Shown here piece by piece: positions 1 through 8,613 of a stretch of DNA of 64,000 nucleotides. A program made the translations under genes and the position numbers. The notes beneath the pieces were generated by a model, which saw only the letters and a program-made list of their open reading frames with translations, was not told where the DNA came from and searched no databases. The DNA lies in the NCBI GenBank assembly GCA_963677185.1, contig OY781889.1, forward strand, positions 2,666,001 through 2,730,000. Reading direction: 5' to 3'. Source of the DNA: G963677185 sp963677185. GTDB taxonomy: Bacteria > Bacillota > Syntrophomonadia > Syntrophomonadales > Syntrophomonadaceae. The stretch's first letter is position 1; every line of letters begins with the position of its first letter.

Positions 1-206
1 GGTCAACCTGAACAAAGCAAATCAGTCTGACCTTGCATTTCTTTAACCGGTGTTTTCAAACAGCCTTTTGTACTGGTGTAACCTGTAACCCGGATCTCTT
101 GCGTTGCGGCGGCACGGTAAAAAATAAGCAGGACGCGAGCCTTTGTCACAGAACCATTTAACATGAACTATGAGATCAAGCCGCGTCCGTCTAATAATGA
201 TATAAA
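1..206. repeat. Direct repeat copy 1 (about 206 bp)
   Basis: This segment matches 2022-2227 in the same orientation with four mismatches that I can see (positions 40, 144, 195 and 199). It holds a short inverted repeat, GGACGCG at 131-137 and CGCGTCC at 182-188, that could fold into a stem. I see no convincing ORF. The match begins at base 1 of the window, so the true left end may lie outside. It could be the end of a larger repeated or mobile element, but no transposase or known terminal motif is visible. Confidence 0.9.
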
Positions 207-371
207 TGTGATCCCGTAATAAAGTCTTTAACTTACGTCGCCTATAAGGCCGGTTTCATCGGGGCATGTGGTAATAAAGATCTTACTATAACCTTTACTC
301 AATTTCCCAGTTAGGTATTGTATTCTTAAGGACCCAGAACTCTGATGAGCTCTCACCCTCACTATAAAGTA
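207..371. other. Intergenic, no gene seen
   Basis: AT-rich sequence between the right edge of the first direct repeat copy and the stop of the small membrane protein gene. I see no gene, clear terminator or RNA motif here. Confidence 0.5.
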
Positions 372-659
372 CTAAACATCTTTTCTGTATGGCAAAACGC
401 CACGAAGTATAATCGGCATCGACAAACGGGTCAACCCAAACATAATTAAGCCAAAAATTAAAGCTACTAAAACATTCGGCCATCTTATGGTTTGTTCAAT
501 GCTGTAATAGAATCCGAGTATAAGCGTAAAAACACTTAATCCACTAAACTGACTCCAAATTTTTACCACTGATTTCAGCGGCCAGCGTTTATAATACATC
601 CATAACACTAAGCTGGCTGATATGATCGCTATTATCATTACTAATGCCGAAATAATCAT
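372..659 (-). CDS. Small hydrophobic membrane protein, unknown
   Basis: 95 aa, not recognised. Hydrophobic stretches are visible near residues 2-21 (MIISALVMIIAIISASLVLW), 40-52 and 62-80, with basic residues between them, so it is probably an integral membrane protein with about three helices. It lies 94 bp downstream of another small membrane protein gene, and both follow the Rhs fragment on the same strand. By analogy with Rhs loci these could be orphan immunity genes, but nothing in the sequence proves that. The codon use and AT content differ from the core genes to the right, which fits acquired DNA. Confidence 0.5.
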   Translation of the reverse strand: MIISALVMIIAIISASLVLWMYYKRWPLKSVVKIWSQFSGLSVFTLILGFYYSIEQTIRWPNVLVALIFGLIMFGLTRLSMPIILRGVLPYRKDV

Positions 660-753
660 AGTTCCCCAATCATTGATGTTAATAATATCCTATTTCGCAA
701 GTCTTTTCTGCGCGTTCGAGTTGATAATCAACGATTATACTGTTTTTCTTCTG

Positions 754-1101
754 CTAACTTTTATTCTTTGATTCTTCTATTCGGGAGGATGATGGATTCG
801 CTCCCATCACTAATCCAGCAAGCGCTCTATAACCAAAATATAACTGGATAGAGAGAATTATACTAAAGCTAATAAACAGCATATAGAATTTAAGCCGATT
901 GTATAAATCATACTGATCCATACCTAATACAATAATTATTGTGAGCATACACAAAAAGGAGTATAGGGTTCCTATAAATGCGCTCTTGTTAGGAGCCCAT
1001 GACTTCCCACATCCCCATATTGAAATACCCAATCCAGGTACTACAATAATTATTATTATCCATATTGGCAAATATCTCATAAAAACATCCAATTGCAACA
1101 T
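754..1101 (-). CDS. Small membrane protein, unknown
   Basis: 115 aa, not recognised. Three hydrophobic segments can be seen, roughly residues 9-27 (YLPIWIIIIIVVPGLGISI), 42-60 and 72-95, followed by a polar tail ending EESKNKS. The start could be the listed ATG or the internal Met8 (MRYLPIWI). It lies 75 bp downstream of the broken Rhs gene on the same strand, the usual position of an immunity gene for an Rhs toxin. That role is inference from position only. Confidence 0.5.
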   Translation of the reverse strand: MLQLDVFMRYLPIWIIIIIVVPGLGISIWGCGKSWAPNKSAFIGTLYSFLCMLTIIIVLGMDQYDLYNRLKFYMLFISFSIILSIQLYFGYRALAGLVMGANPSSSRIEESKNKS

Positions 1102-1175
1102 CCTTTCAACACTTATTCGTCTTATCTTCTACCTAAATAAAATCATTTAATTATCCCGATCATTTTATTATTTAC

Positions 1176-1571
1176 TCAATGCCATATTTGTCGCACTGGA
1201 TTGTTTCCACAATAAACGTAAAGATCGACACTCCCACCACGGAAACCAATCGGATCTTTTGCTGTCCACCGGCCAGTAAGTGGTTCGTAATCCCGGACTC
1301 CGAAGCGAATCAGACCGGTATCCGGGTCCTGAAGTCCGCCAGCAAAGCCAAGCGCGATCTTGAAATCGGGATTGCTGTCAGATAGGATATTGCCCCAGCT
1401 ATCATATTCTATCTGTTTTACAATGTTGCCGCCATTGTCGGTAATTATCTTCGGGCTGCCGTTTTCATCGGTCAGCGCGTAGTATTTGACACCATTTTTC
1501 TCAACAGCTGCCAGGAAACCATAATTATCGTAATAGTAAACACACTGCTCGCCGTTGTTCTTTTTGCTCAC
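1176..1571 (-). pseudogene. Rhs repeat-associated core fragment, broken
   Basis: 131 aa matching the C-terminal part of the Rhs/YD-repeat core: YYYDNYGFL and YDSWGNIL are YD-repeat-like, and TGLIRFGVRDYEPLTGRW plus DPIGF and YVYCGNNPV are the hallmarks of the core end. Full Rhs proteins are usually well over 1000 aa, so the N-terminal shell is missing. Just after NNPV the frame ends in RQIWH and a stop, whereas the neighbouring frame reads DKYGIE and then stops, resembling the conserved D-x-x-G-L/I that normally follows NNPV. This points to a small deletion or frameshift at the core/tip junction. Either way no toxin tip remains. I treat it as a remnant of a polymorphic toxin locus. Confidence 0.8.
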
Positions 1572-2021
1572 GGTCAGCTAGTATGGTTGAGCCGGATTGG
1601 CATAACCGATGCAATTCGCCTGGTGCTATGACTATGGGCGACATTGATTACGTCAAAACGTTATTCTTCAAAATATGTTCCTGCGATTTGCTCATTTATA
1701 ATGGTATATTGTTCATAATAGTTGTTTTGATAATTCAATGCCAGATATTTGTTAATTATAAAAGCTTATGTGACATAGAAACCGATATTCTATGGCGGAA
1801 AGAGGGCTGTTGATTGGAACGAACATTGCGGAGGGCTCTGGCAGCTGTCCGCGGCGCCGATGATGGGAAGCCGCCGGAGGCCAGGACGGCCGAAGCGCGA
1901 TTAGGTCCACGGATGGATGATGATCGCGGTGCGGCTGGACATCAAGACGGCGCGGATACAGATGCCGAGGCTGGAGCATTGGTGAGTGACTTCAATAGCC
2001 CTCTTCCCACCAATACGGCTG
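1572..2021. other. Patchwork intergenic DNA, no supported gene
   Basis: 1620-1810 is AT-rich, then base composition jumps to very GC-rich at about 1814-1980 before the second direct repeat. Two overlapping short reading frames occur on opposite strands (1814-2032 plus; 1752-1979 minus), rich in Arg/Ala/Asp and Pro/His/Arg respectively. I recognise neither and both look like composition artefacts. The GC-rich block may be a fragment of foreign or mobile DNA. Confidence 0.5.
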
Positions 2022-2227
2022 GGTCAACCTGAACAAAGCAAATCAGTCTGACCTTGCATTCCTTTAACCGGTGTTTTCAAACAGCCTTTTGTACTGGTGT
2101 AACCTGTAACCCGGATCTCTTGCGTTGCGGCGGCACGGTAAAAAATAAGCAGGACGCGAGCCTTCGTCACAGAACCATTTAACATGAACTATGAGATCAA
2201 GCCGCGTCCGTCTAAAAATCATATAAA
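2022..2227. repeat. Direct repeat copy 2 (about 206 bp)
   Basis: Second copy of the repeat at 1-206, same orientation, about 98% identical by eye. It ends 20 bp beyond the glmS stop codon. The two copies bracket the Rhs remnant and its two membrane protein genes, so recombination between them could delete that 2-kb patch. Confidence 0.9.
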
Positions 2228-2247
2228 ATTGCTTATTATATTTCCGG

Positions 2248-4083
2248 CTACTCCACGGTCACGCTTTTGGCGAGATTTTTGGGCTTATCGACGTCGGTAC
2301 CGCGTTTGACCGCCATATAGTATGCAAACATTTGCAGCGGTATTACTGCCAGCAGCGGCGCCAGCAGCGGGTCGCAATCCGGAAGCAAAATGACTTCGTC
2401 GCATTCCTGGCAGGCTTCCTGCAGGTTTTCTTTACAGATGGAAATAACCACAGCGCCGCGAGCCTTTACTTCCTTGAGATTGGAAATTGACTTGTCCACC
2501 AGGCGATCCTGGGTCACCAGGGCCAGCACCGGTATGCCTTCTTCAATCAGAGCCAATGGACCGTGCTTGAGTTCTCCGGCTGCATAGGCCTCTGCGTAGA
2601 CATAAGCTATTTCCTTGAGCTTCAAAGCGCCTTCCTGGGCGACGGCATAATCCAGTCCCCGCCCCAGAAAGAAGGTGCTGTGCACTCCTTTGTATTTCTC
2701 GGCCAGGGCCTCGATAGCGGCTTCCTGGTTCATAGCTGCCTGAACCAGCTTATCCACTTCGCCCAGTTCTGCCGTAATGCGGCTTACAAGCTCTGGGCTG
2801 GCAGTTCCGCGCACTTCGGCCAGGTACAGTGCCAGCACGTACATTACCAAAAGCTGGGTCGAATAAGCCTTGGTAGAAGCTACGGCGATTTCCGGCCCGG
2901 CATGGGTGTAAATGACCTTGTCAGCCTCCCTGGCCACCGAACTGCCAACTACATTGGTTACCGCCAGCACGGGAACACCCTGGCGCTGAGCTTCACGGAG
3001 CGCCGCCAGAGTGTCTGCGGTCTCACCGGATTGGCTGATGACAATCATCATGGAATTTTTCTGCCAGAGGATGTCCCGGTAGCGGAATTCTGAAGCAATA
3101 TCAGTTTCTGCTGCCACCCGGGCGAGGCTTTCCAGGGCCAGCTTGCCGACCAGGCCGGCATGATATGCAGTTCCGCAGGCGACTATATATATCTTTTCCA
3201 GCTTCTTGAACATGTCGTCCATTTCCAGCCCGGATAAATCTATGCGCCCGTCGGTCATGCTGCCGCGCAGGGTATCCTTCAATGCCACCGGTTGTTCGTG
3301 AATTTCTTTCAGCATGAAATGCTCGTAGCCGCCTTTTTCCGCTGCTACCGGATCCCAGGTCACGTGGAAGATTTCTTTTTCTACCGGATTGCCGTCCATG
3401 TCGGTAAAGATGAACCCGTCTCTGGTTAGTACTACAAATTCATTGTCATTGATTATATAGACCTGGCTGGTGCGGCCCAGAATGGCCGGAATATCAGATG
3501 CAAAATAGTTTTCTCCGCTGCCAATCCCGGCAATAAGAGGACTATCCTTTTTGGCGGCGATCAGACGGTCTGGTTCGTTTTTGCACATTACTACTATGGC
3601 AAAAGAACCTTCGACCTGTTTCAGGGCTTCACGCACGGCCTTTTCCAGGGATTTCTCCCCTTCTGGCTGAATCGTGTAGTATTTTTCCACCAGGTGGGAC
3701 AGGGTTTCAGTGTCGGTTTCCGACTGAAAATGGTGGCCTTCGGCTTCCAGCATGCGCCGCAGGCTAGCGTAGTTTTCAATGATGCCGTTATGAACCAGTA
3801 CTATATCACCGCTGCAATCGGCATGGGGATGGGCATTGCGGTCGGAAGGAACTCCGTGGGTGGCCCAGCGGGTATGGCCGATGCCAATATCTGCAGGTTC
3901 CAGCACGCCTATCTCTTCCACCAGGTTAGCAATGCGTCCTTTTTTCTTAATAAGTTCGATGGCTCCGTCGCGTATAACCGCCGTACCGGCTGAGTCATAA
4001 CCCCTGTACTCCAGACGGGACAGCCCGTCTATGATAACTTCCAGGGCCGAATCCTGGCCCAGGTATCCCATAATTCCACACAT
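2248..4083 (-). CDS. glmS: Glutamine-fructose-6-phosphate aminotransferase
   Basis: Makes glucosamine-6-phosphate from fructose-6-phosphate and glutamine, the entry step of UDP-GlcNAc and peptidoglycan synthesis, in the cytoplasm. The 611-aa length is normal. Cys2 after the initiator Met (MCGIMGYLG) is the N-terminal nucleophile of the class II glutaminase domain (about 1-230), with HTRWATHG and HNGIIEN typical of it. Two SIS sugar-isomerase domains follow (about 290-430 and 460-600), with CGTAYHAG, SQSGETADT and the conserved tail KNLAKSVTVE. The mRNA leader contains a glmS ribozyme, so expression should fall when glucosamine-6-phosphate is abundant. It lies downstream of glmM on the same strand. 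The ATG follows GGAGGAATTAGAAT. Confidence 0.98.
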   Translation of the reverse strand: MCGIMGYLGQDSALEVIIDGLSRLEYRGYDSAGTAVIRDGAIELIKKKGRIANLVEEIGVLEPADIGIGHTRWATHGVPSDRNAHPHADCSGDIVLVHNGIIENYASLRRMLEAEGHHFQSETDTETLSHLVEKYYTIQPEGEKSLEKAVREALKQVEGSFAIVVMCKNEPDRLIAAKKDSPLIAGIGSGENYFASDIPAILGRTSQVYIINDNEFVVLTRDGFIFTDMDGNPVEKEIFHVTWDPVAAEKGGYEHFMLKEIHEQPVALKDTLRGSMTDGRIDLSGLEMDDMFKKLEKIYIVACGTAYHAGLVGKLALESLARVAAETDIASEFRYRDILWQKNSMMIVISQSGETADTLAALREAQRQGVPVLAVTNVVGSSVAREADKVIYTHAGPEIAVASTKAYSTQLLVMYVLALYLAEVRGTASPELVSRITAELGEVDKLVQAAMNQEAAIEALAEKYKGVHSTFFLGRGLDYAVAQEGALKLKEIAYVYAEAYAAGELKHGPLALIEEGIPVLALVTQDRLVDKSISNLKEVKARGAVVISICKENLQEACQECDEVILLPDCDPLLAPLLAVIPLQMFAYYMAVKRGTDVDKPKNLAKSVTVE

Positions 4084-4329
4084 ATTCTAATTCCTCCATT
4101 ATAGTTTGTGCCGTAAAACGGCTCGACAGTCAAGATTAATGGCGCGCTCAAAATCGGCTGCCTGGCATTGTTAGGCAAACACCGCCAAGAAGCACAATCC
4201 GCGCGCGAACCGATGAACATAATTTGGGTGAATCTCATAGAAGCAGAGCCGGCTGCAATATCACCGCCCTCGCGGCTTGCACAGCCTGCACTACGCAACA
4301 GATAATTGATATGCAATCGATAAGTGATG

Positions 4330-4500
4330 GCCACTGACGAGTCTTTTGGCCCGTTCATTACTGAACGGTTTTGTGACTGTCTTACGGTGGTGGTCACCGG
4401 GGGGCACCCGCCGAAAAATCGATTAACCCCCTCCTCGTCACCCGCACTGGACCTGGCTGCTGTCGTTGTGCATACAGCCGTTCCTTACGGGTCAGGCGCT
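4330..4500 (-). ncRNA. glmS ribozyme/riboswitch (GlcN6P-dependent self-cleavage)
   Basis: On the minus strand the leader starts with A-GCGCC, matching the cleavage site: A-1 at 4500, G+1 at 4499. It continues with the conserved core GACGAGG, GGGGGTTAATCGA and CGGCGGGTGCCCCC. A hairpin CCGTTCA-GTAA-TGAACGG (4351-4368) with a GNRA loop fits stem P4. The 3' limit is approximate. In the known family, binding of glucosamine-6-phosphate triggers cleavage and mRNA decay, giving feedback on glmS. It sits about 80 bp after the glmM stop, so it could also act on a glmM-glmS read-through transcript. The remaining ~250 nt to the ATG shows nothing else clear. Confidence 0.93.
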
Positions 4501-4579
4501 TGAATATATCAGATCCTGGCTATGCTCTGGCGGCCGGAAATGTTGTATGTCTCCCTTTCCAGCTTTTTAAGCTTCATCC

Positions 4580-5929
4580 TTATTGGACCTGTCCTATCGC
4601 ATCACGAATCCCCTGCAACACCTCCTCTAATACTTCTTTTTCTGGCCCCTGGGCCATCAGCCGCACCATCGGCTCCGTTCCAGAAGGCCTGACCACCAGC
4701 TTGCCGCTTTCACCCAGGCGAGATTCGGCCCTGCGAATGGCTTCCTGTACTATATCGTGCTGCAGGATTTTTTCTTTATCCTGCAGGTGGACATTGATAA
4801 GCAACTGCGGATATCTTTCCATTTCTCCAGCCAGCACCGACAATGGCAGACCTGTTTTCTTCATAACCTCGACGACTTTCAGCGATGTGAGTATGCCGTC
4901 TCCAGTAGTGGAATGCTGCCCGAAAATAATATGCCCGGACTGTTCCCCTCCCAGCAATGCTCCGCTTTGCTGCATTCTCTCCCATACATAACGGTCGCCG
5001 ACTTTGCAGGATTCCACTCGCACATTCTCGCGGCGCAGGGCAATCTCCAGGCCAATGTTGCTCATAACCGTTGCGACAATCGCCGGTGGATTTAAGAGGC
5101 GCTCCCTTTGCATATCCAGAGCGCAGATCAGGAGCAGCTGGTCACCATCCAGCTCGTTGCCCAGTTCGTCAACCATTATACACCTATCTGCGTCTCCGTC
5201 ATAGGCTACTCCCAGCTGGGCTTGGTTTTCAAGCACGGCGCGGCGAAGGCTTTCGGTATGGGTGGAACCGCAACGAACATTGATGTTAATGCCGTTAGGC
5301 TGGTCGTGGATGGACTGCACCCTGGCCCCCAGATCGCGCCATAACAGCGGTGCCGCCTGGTAGGCTGAACCGTTCGCACAGTCAATAACCATGGACATCC
5401 CCTTGAGGCCTTCCTTAAGCGAATAAGCAGCTGCAAGCCGGTCCATATAATTATTCAAAGCGTTTTCCACGTTGTACAGGCGCCCGATATCCGTTCCAGA
5501 AGGACGCGCTGTGATGCTATCCGGGCTTTCAATCAGGTTTTCTATCTCGTCTTCAATAGCGTCAGCCAGTTTTTCCCCGGTCGAGCCGAAGAACTTGATG
5601 CCGTTGTCCGCCACTGGATTGTGGGATGCTGATATTACTACACCGGCAGATGCTTCATAGTGGCAGGTCAGATAAGCAATGCCGGGAGTAGGCAATACTC
5701 CAACGCTCATAGCGTCTGCGCCGGTGGAGCATATCCCGGCTACCAGGGCCGACTCCAGCATGTCCCCGGATATTCGGGTATCCTTGCCTACTATCAGACG
5801 GGGACGCCGCCCTTCGCTGTACTTTGAAAGCACAAAGCTGCCCGCCCGTCCCAGCTTAAAGGCCAGCTCCGGGGTCAGTTCCTGGTTGGCCACTCCGCGT
5901 ACTCCATCAGTTCCAAACATCCTGCCCAT
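4580..5929 (-). CDS. glmM: Phosphoglucosamine mutase
   Basis: Interconverts glucosamine-6-phosphate and glucosamine-1-phosphate, the second step towards UDP-GlcNAc. 449 aa, the usual length. The active phosphoserine loop is SASHNP at about residue 100, the Mg-binding loop is DGDADR at about 241, and the phosphate-binding loop RPSGTEP is near the C-terminus. The N-terminus MGRMFGTDGVRG is diagnostic. Its ATG lies only a base or so from the stop of the upstream FAD-enzyme gene (5931), so the two are probably co-transcribed. In many Firmicutes GlmM is encoded just after cdaA-cdaR and its product is bound by CdaA. Here cdaA is nearby but cdaR is replaced by the FAD gene. Confidence 0.97.
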   Translation of the reverse strand: MGRMFGTDGVRGVANQELTPELAFKLGRAGSFVLSKYSEGRRPRLIVGKDTRISGDMLESALVAGICSTGADAMSVGVLPTPGIAYLTCHYEASAGVVISASHNPVADNGIKFFGSTGEKLADAIEDEIENLIESPDSITARPSGTDIGRLYNVENALNNYMDRLAAAYSLKEGLKGMSMVIDCANGSAYQAAPLLWRDLGARVQSIHDQPNGININVRCGSTHTESLRRAVLENQAQLGVAYDGDADRCIMVDELGNELDGDQLLLICALDMQRERLLNPPAIVATVMSNIGLEIALRRENVRVESCKVGDRYVWERMQQSGALLGGEQSGHIIFGQHSTTGDGILTSLKVVEVMKKTGLPLSVLAGEMERYPQLLINVHLQDKEKILQHDIVQEAIRRAESRLGESGKLVVRPSGTEPMVRLMAQGPEKEVLEEVLQGIRDAIGQVQ

Positions 5930-5930
5930 T

Positions 5931-7517
5931 TTATCCTCCGATGATCTGTTCTGCTGTTTTTATTCCGTCCACCGCTGAGCTTACAATGCCTCCAGAATAA
6001 CCGGAGCCTTCTCCGCATGGATAAAGGTTCTCAATGCCTTCACAGCGGCGCTGCTCGTCCCGAACTATGCGAAGCGGCGCCGAGGTGCGGGTTTCGACCC
6101 CGGTCAGCACTGCGTCTCTGTGCAACATCTCCGGGGCTTTCCTGCCCCAGTACAGTATACCATTTTGCAGGGTTTTGGCTATATCTTCTGGGAATAACGT
6201 CCATAGGCTGGCTGCATTCAGGCCGGGCCGGTAGGTGCCATGGCCGTGCAGCTGGTTTGCTGGAGTCTTCTGTTCCAAAAAATCGTCCAGTCGTTGTGCC
6301 GGGGCGCAATAGTTGCCGCCCCCCATTTCATATGCCCTGCTTTCCAGACTTTCCTGAAACTCAAGCCCTCCCATAACCCGGTTCTGCCAGTCAGCAGGGG
6401 TAACCGCCACCACCAGGGCACTGTTCCCCAGGCGGTTATCCCTGGAGGCATAGCTCATGCCGTTGGTTACTACCTGGCCGGGTCCAGACGAAGCTGCTAT
6501 GACGTAACCACCCGGACACATGCAAAAACTATAAAGGGAGCGGCCAATGCGCTGGTCTTTATATGTGAACTGGTAATCGGCCGGACCCAGTTCAGGATGG
6601 CCGGCAAATTTCCCGTACTGCATACGGTCAATACTTGACTGGGGGTGCTCTATGCGCACTCCCACGGCAAAAGGCTTGGAAACCAGGCTGATTCCGCGCA
6701 ACTCCAGAAGGCGGTAAAGCTCCCGAGCACTGTTGCCCGCAGCCAGGATGGCCAGGTCGCAATCCAGTTCATCCCGATCATTTACCACCAGATTTTGCAC
6801 CCGGCCATCTTTAACTGTCAAATCAGTAAGCCGGGTATTAAAGCGCACTTCCCCACCCTGGCTTTCAATGAAATGGCGCATGGCAACAACCGCCTGCCGG
6901 ATTATGTCTGTACCTATATGCGGCTTTTTCAAGTACAGGATTTCTTCTGGAGCTCCAAATTTCACAAAACCCTGTAAAACTTCATCCACCCGGGGATCAT
7001 CAAGGCGGGTGGTTAACTTGCCATCAGAGAAGGTCCCGGCTCCGCCTTCACCATACTGCACGTTGGACCGGCAATTGAGCGCCCCTCCTGACCAAAATCG
7101 TTCCACACTCATGATGCGTTTTTCCATAGGCTCTCCCTGCTCGATTATGAGGGGTTTTACACCATACTGCAGCAGCTTGAGTGCACAAAACAGGCCTGCG
7201 GGACCGGATCCCACAATCACCGGCTTCAAGCCCTTCAGCCCTGTACGGGGCAACAGCATGGGCGGCGCTGCCGCAGTCCGCAGCCGGATATTGGGAAGGC
7301 TCTCCAACTTTTCCATTTCCAGCAGGCGCTCCTCAACTTCCACTTCCAGTGAATAGCAGAATTGGATGCGATTGCGGCGGGCATCAATGGATTTCCTGAC
7401 CAGGCGAGTGATTTCGAGCTGAGACGATAAGAGCTTCAAGCTGGAAGCGGCTTTCTGGCGCAGCATTTCCTGGTCCTCACCGAGCTCCAGCCTGATATCC
7501 GATATTCTAATAATCAA
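5931..7517 (-). CDS. NAD(P)/FAD-dependent oxidoreductase
   Basis: 528 aa. An N-terminal region of about 90 aa is followed by a dinucleotide-binding fold with VIVGSGPAGLFCALKL and a second Gly-rich CDLAILAAGNSAREL. The C-terminal end GEGSGYSGGIVSSAVDGIK is the FAD-contacting motif of the family of FAD-dependent proteins often annotated as uncharacterised dehydrogenases. Substrate is unknown. It is wedged between cdaA and glmM and nearly abuts glmM. No signal peptide is visible, so it should be cytoplasmic. Confidence 0.88.
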   Translation of the reverse strand: MIIRISDIRLELGEDQEMLRQKAASSLKLLSSQLEITRLVRKSIDARRNRIQFCYSLEVEVEERLLEMEKLESLPNIRLRTAAAPPMLLPRTGLKGLKPVIVGSGPAGLFCALKLLQYGVKPLIIEQGEPMEKRIMSVERFWSGGALNCRSNVQYGEGGAGTFSDGKLTTRLDDPRVDEVLQGFVKFGAPEEILYLKKPHIGTDIIRQAVVAMRHFIESQGGEVRFNTRLTDLTVKDGRVQNLVVNDRDELDCDLAILAAGNSARELYRLLELRGISLVSKPFAVGVRIEHPQSSIDRMQYGKFAGHPELGPADYQFTYKDQRIGRSLYSFCMCPGGYVIAASSGPGQVVTNGMSYASRDNRLGNSALVVAVTPADWQNRVMGGLEFQESLESRAYEMGGGNYCAPAQRLDDFLEQKTPANQLHGHGTYRPGLNAASLWTLFPEDIAKTLQNGILYWGRKAPEMLHRDAVLTGVETRTSAPLRIVRDEQRRCEGIENLYPCGEGSGYSGGIVSSAVDGIKTAEQIIGG

Positions 7518-7628
7518 TAGACCGACTCCTTCTTGAACTCACAGATTATTGTACTTCAATCTAGTTCCAGGTGTTTGCACATTTTATTATTCCAGGCTGC
7601 CGGAATAGTCCAACTGCCCATACATATT

Positions 7629-8552
7629 TCAAATTATGGATGCCAGGGACCAAACAATTATGGCTATCATCAGGGCTAACAGCTTGAGCACCAGGCTCTC
7701 TCCGCTTTTTCCGACCGGTCCGAATAAAAACCGTTTCCAGTAAGGCAGTTCATATTCTGTTTCCGATGGAATCAGTTCATTTTCGAGAATATCGCGTATG
7801 GCCAGGACATCTTGAAGCTTTTGCAGTTGCCCTGCCCTGGCCAGGGATATCTTGCCACTTTCCTCGGAAACCACCAGCACCACCGCATCAATGCGTTCGC
7901 TCAAACCCAGAGCCGCACGGTGCCGAGTGCCAATCTGCACAGCCAGATCGGGGCTGTCACTCAGTGGCAAAACACATCCTGCCCTCTGTATCCGGCCCTG
8001 GCCGATCAGCACTGCTCCATCATGCAGGGCCGATCCGGGATAAAAAAGACTCTCCAGCAAGGCAGACGAAACCTCGGCGTCGAGTTCAATCCCACCACGC
8101 ACCTCGCTGCCTGGTTTCTGATGACGCAGCAGGACGATTAGAGCTCCGGTGCTGGAGCGGGCCAGCCGATCCGCTGCTGCGCACACCGCTTCAATAACCT
8201 GGCTGCTCTCCTGGAACTCGGAGAGGTCTTCAGTGTTTCGGAACATCCCTCCCCTCCCAATATATTCCAGCACGCGCCGTATTTCTGCCTGGAATACAAT
8301 CGGTATTCCAATAATGAATATTATCACTACAACGCTGACCAGCCAGTAAATTGCTTTTAACTCAAAATACCTTGCCGCAAGCAGAAATACCATGATTCCA
8401 ATGAAGCCTTTAACAAATAATTCGCCTCTGCTTCCGCGTATCAGCACTAGCAAGCGGTAGATAAAAAAGGTCGCGAGGGCAATATCCAGGGTGTTAAGAA
8501 CAATACTGGCCGGATTGGCCAGCAGTTTATCAAGTAGTTGTCCATATAACAT
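7629..8552 (-). CDS. cdaA: Diadenylate cyclase CdaA with extra C-terminal helix
   Basis: Membrane-bound synthase of cyclic di-AMP from two ATP. 307 aa. Three N-terminal transmembrane helices lie within about residues 18-90, then the DAC domain with the catalytic LHDGAVL at about 176-182 and RHRAALGLSE at about 210. Typical CdaA is about 270-280 aa. The extra C-terminus here ends in a hydrophobic helix (KLLALMIAIIVWSLASII) that looks like the single N-terminal anchor of the CdaR/YbbR regulator. No cdaR gene follows, and the FAD enzyme gene comes next. I infer a truncated cdaR fusion, or a re-purposed anchor. Confidence 0.95.
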   Translation of the reverse strand: MLYGQLLDKLLANPASIVLNTLDIALATFFIYRLLVLIRGSRGELFVKGFIGIMVFLLAARYFELKAIYWLVSVVVIIFIIGIPIVFQAEIRRVLEYIGRGGMFRNTEDLSEFQESSQVIEAVCAAADRLARSSTGALIVLLRHQKPGSEVRGGIELDAEVSSALLESLFYPGSALHDGAVLIGQGRIQRAGCVLPLSDSPDLAVQIGTRHRAALGLSERIDAVVLVVSEESGKISLARAGQLQKLQDVLAIRDILENELIPSETEYELPYWKRFLFGPVGKSGESLVLKLLALMIAIIVWSLASII

Positions 8553-8613
8553 GATGTCATCCCTGCCGTTTAATATTTATCCTGCCGCTCCCGCGGCAGT
8601 CATTTCTGCACAT

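Noticed and set aside
1752..2032. Two opposed short ORFs in the GC-rich block
   Set aside because: Composition-driven, overlapping each other, with no recognisable family and no ribosome site.
2563..3093. 176-aa plus-strand ORF
   Set aside because: Antisense shadow of glmS, which has full family motifs.
4029..4397. Minus-strand 122-aa ORF upstream of glmS
   Set aside because: Runs through the ribozyme and leader and overlaps the start of glmS in another frame; no ribosome site or family.
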